Below the pieces are notes generated by a model. The model saw nothing but the letters and a program-made list of their open reading frames with translations. It was not told the DNA's origin and did no database searches. DNA of 64,000 bases from Pogona vitticeps (taxonomy: Eukaryota; Chordata; Lepidosauria; Squamata; Agamidae): the NCBI RefSeq assembly GCF_051106095.1, contig NC_135786.1, forward strand, positions 17,038,501 through 17,102,500. The letters are read 5' to 3'. Made by a program: the position numbers and the translations under genes. Below are positions 63,801 through 64,000 of this stretch, piece by piece (the first letter of the stretch is position 1; each line of letters opens with the position of its first letter).

Positions 63801-64000
63801 AACCACCCACCAGCAAAAAAAAACAAAAAGCTACCCACATTTTCCAAAAAAAAAAGGACAAGAATGAAGGAAGAAATCGCAATGGCAAGCTAAGACAGAC
63901 GAAAACATGTCTCCTCTGACTATGTTTCTCCTCTTTCTGTTGTTAGAGTGGGAATCAGTCCCTGCTTGATATTTCACAATTCTACACCAGGTGCTCTCAG

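Overview
This is nuclear DNA from a vertebrate, almost certainly a squamate reptile (lizard-like). The evidence is intron-split orthologues of vertebrate genes plus a typical squamate repeat load: BovB/RTE LINE 3' ends, a Sauria-type tRNA SINE, an R4/Dong LINE, CR1 tails, and many small hAT-like and TA-flanked (mariner-like) foldback elements. I cannot name the species.

Three genes in conserved order are supported, matching the human chr20q13 block AURKA-CSTF1-CASS4. (1) CASS4, minus strand, about 2.0-15.3 kb (possibly from 22.8 kb): SH3 exon, two short YxIP exons and a large substrate/serine-rich exon are present, but the C-terminal FAT-like exon lies off the left edge. (2) CSTF1, minus strand, 47.2-52.3 kb: all five coding exons are found and join in phase to exactly 431 codons; a CpG-rich candidate promoter/first exon lies at 53.6-54.1 kb. 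(3) AURKA, plus strand, from about 57.4 kb: a promoter with paired CCAAT boxes and a CHR-like element, a non-coding exon, and four coding exons encoding the degron-bearing N-terminus and the start of the kinase N-lobe; the rest runs off the right edge.

The 22.8-46.8 kb stretch between CASS4 and CSTF1 holds no gene I can support. It is repeat-dense: a solo-LTR-like fossil, a BovB insertion with 12-bp target duplications, an R4/Dong LINE beginning at a 155-bp trinucleotide microsatellite and itself interrupted by three younger elements, several RTE-like fragments, SINEs and foldback elements. CASS4 introns and the 15.3-22.7 kb region carry more of the same, including nested foldbacks, an 870-bp GC-rich expanded element and a repeat with a 5S rRNA-like head. 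CSTF1 introns are comparatively repeat-poor.

Functionally, CSTF1 (mRNA 3'-end cleavage) and AURKA (mitotic kinase) are divergent neighbours, and CASS4 is a focal-adhesion scaffold. I found no bacterial-type system, CRISPR array or clearly undescribed gene system. The most notable observations are the structure and target sites of the mobile elements and some exon-level details.
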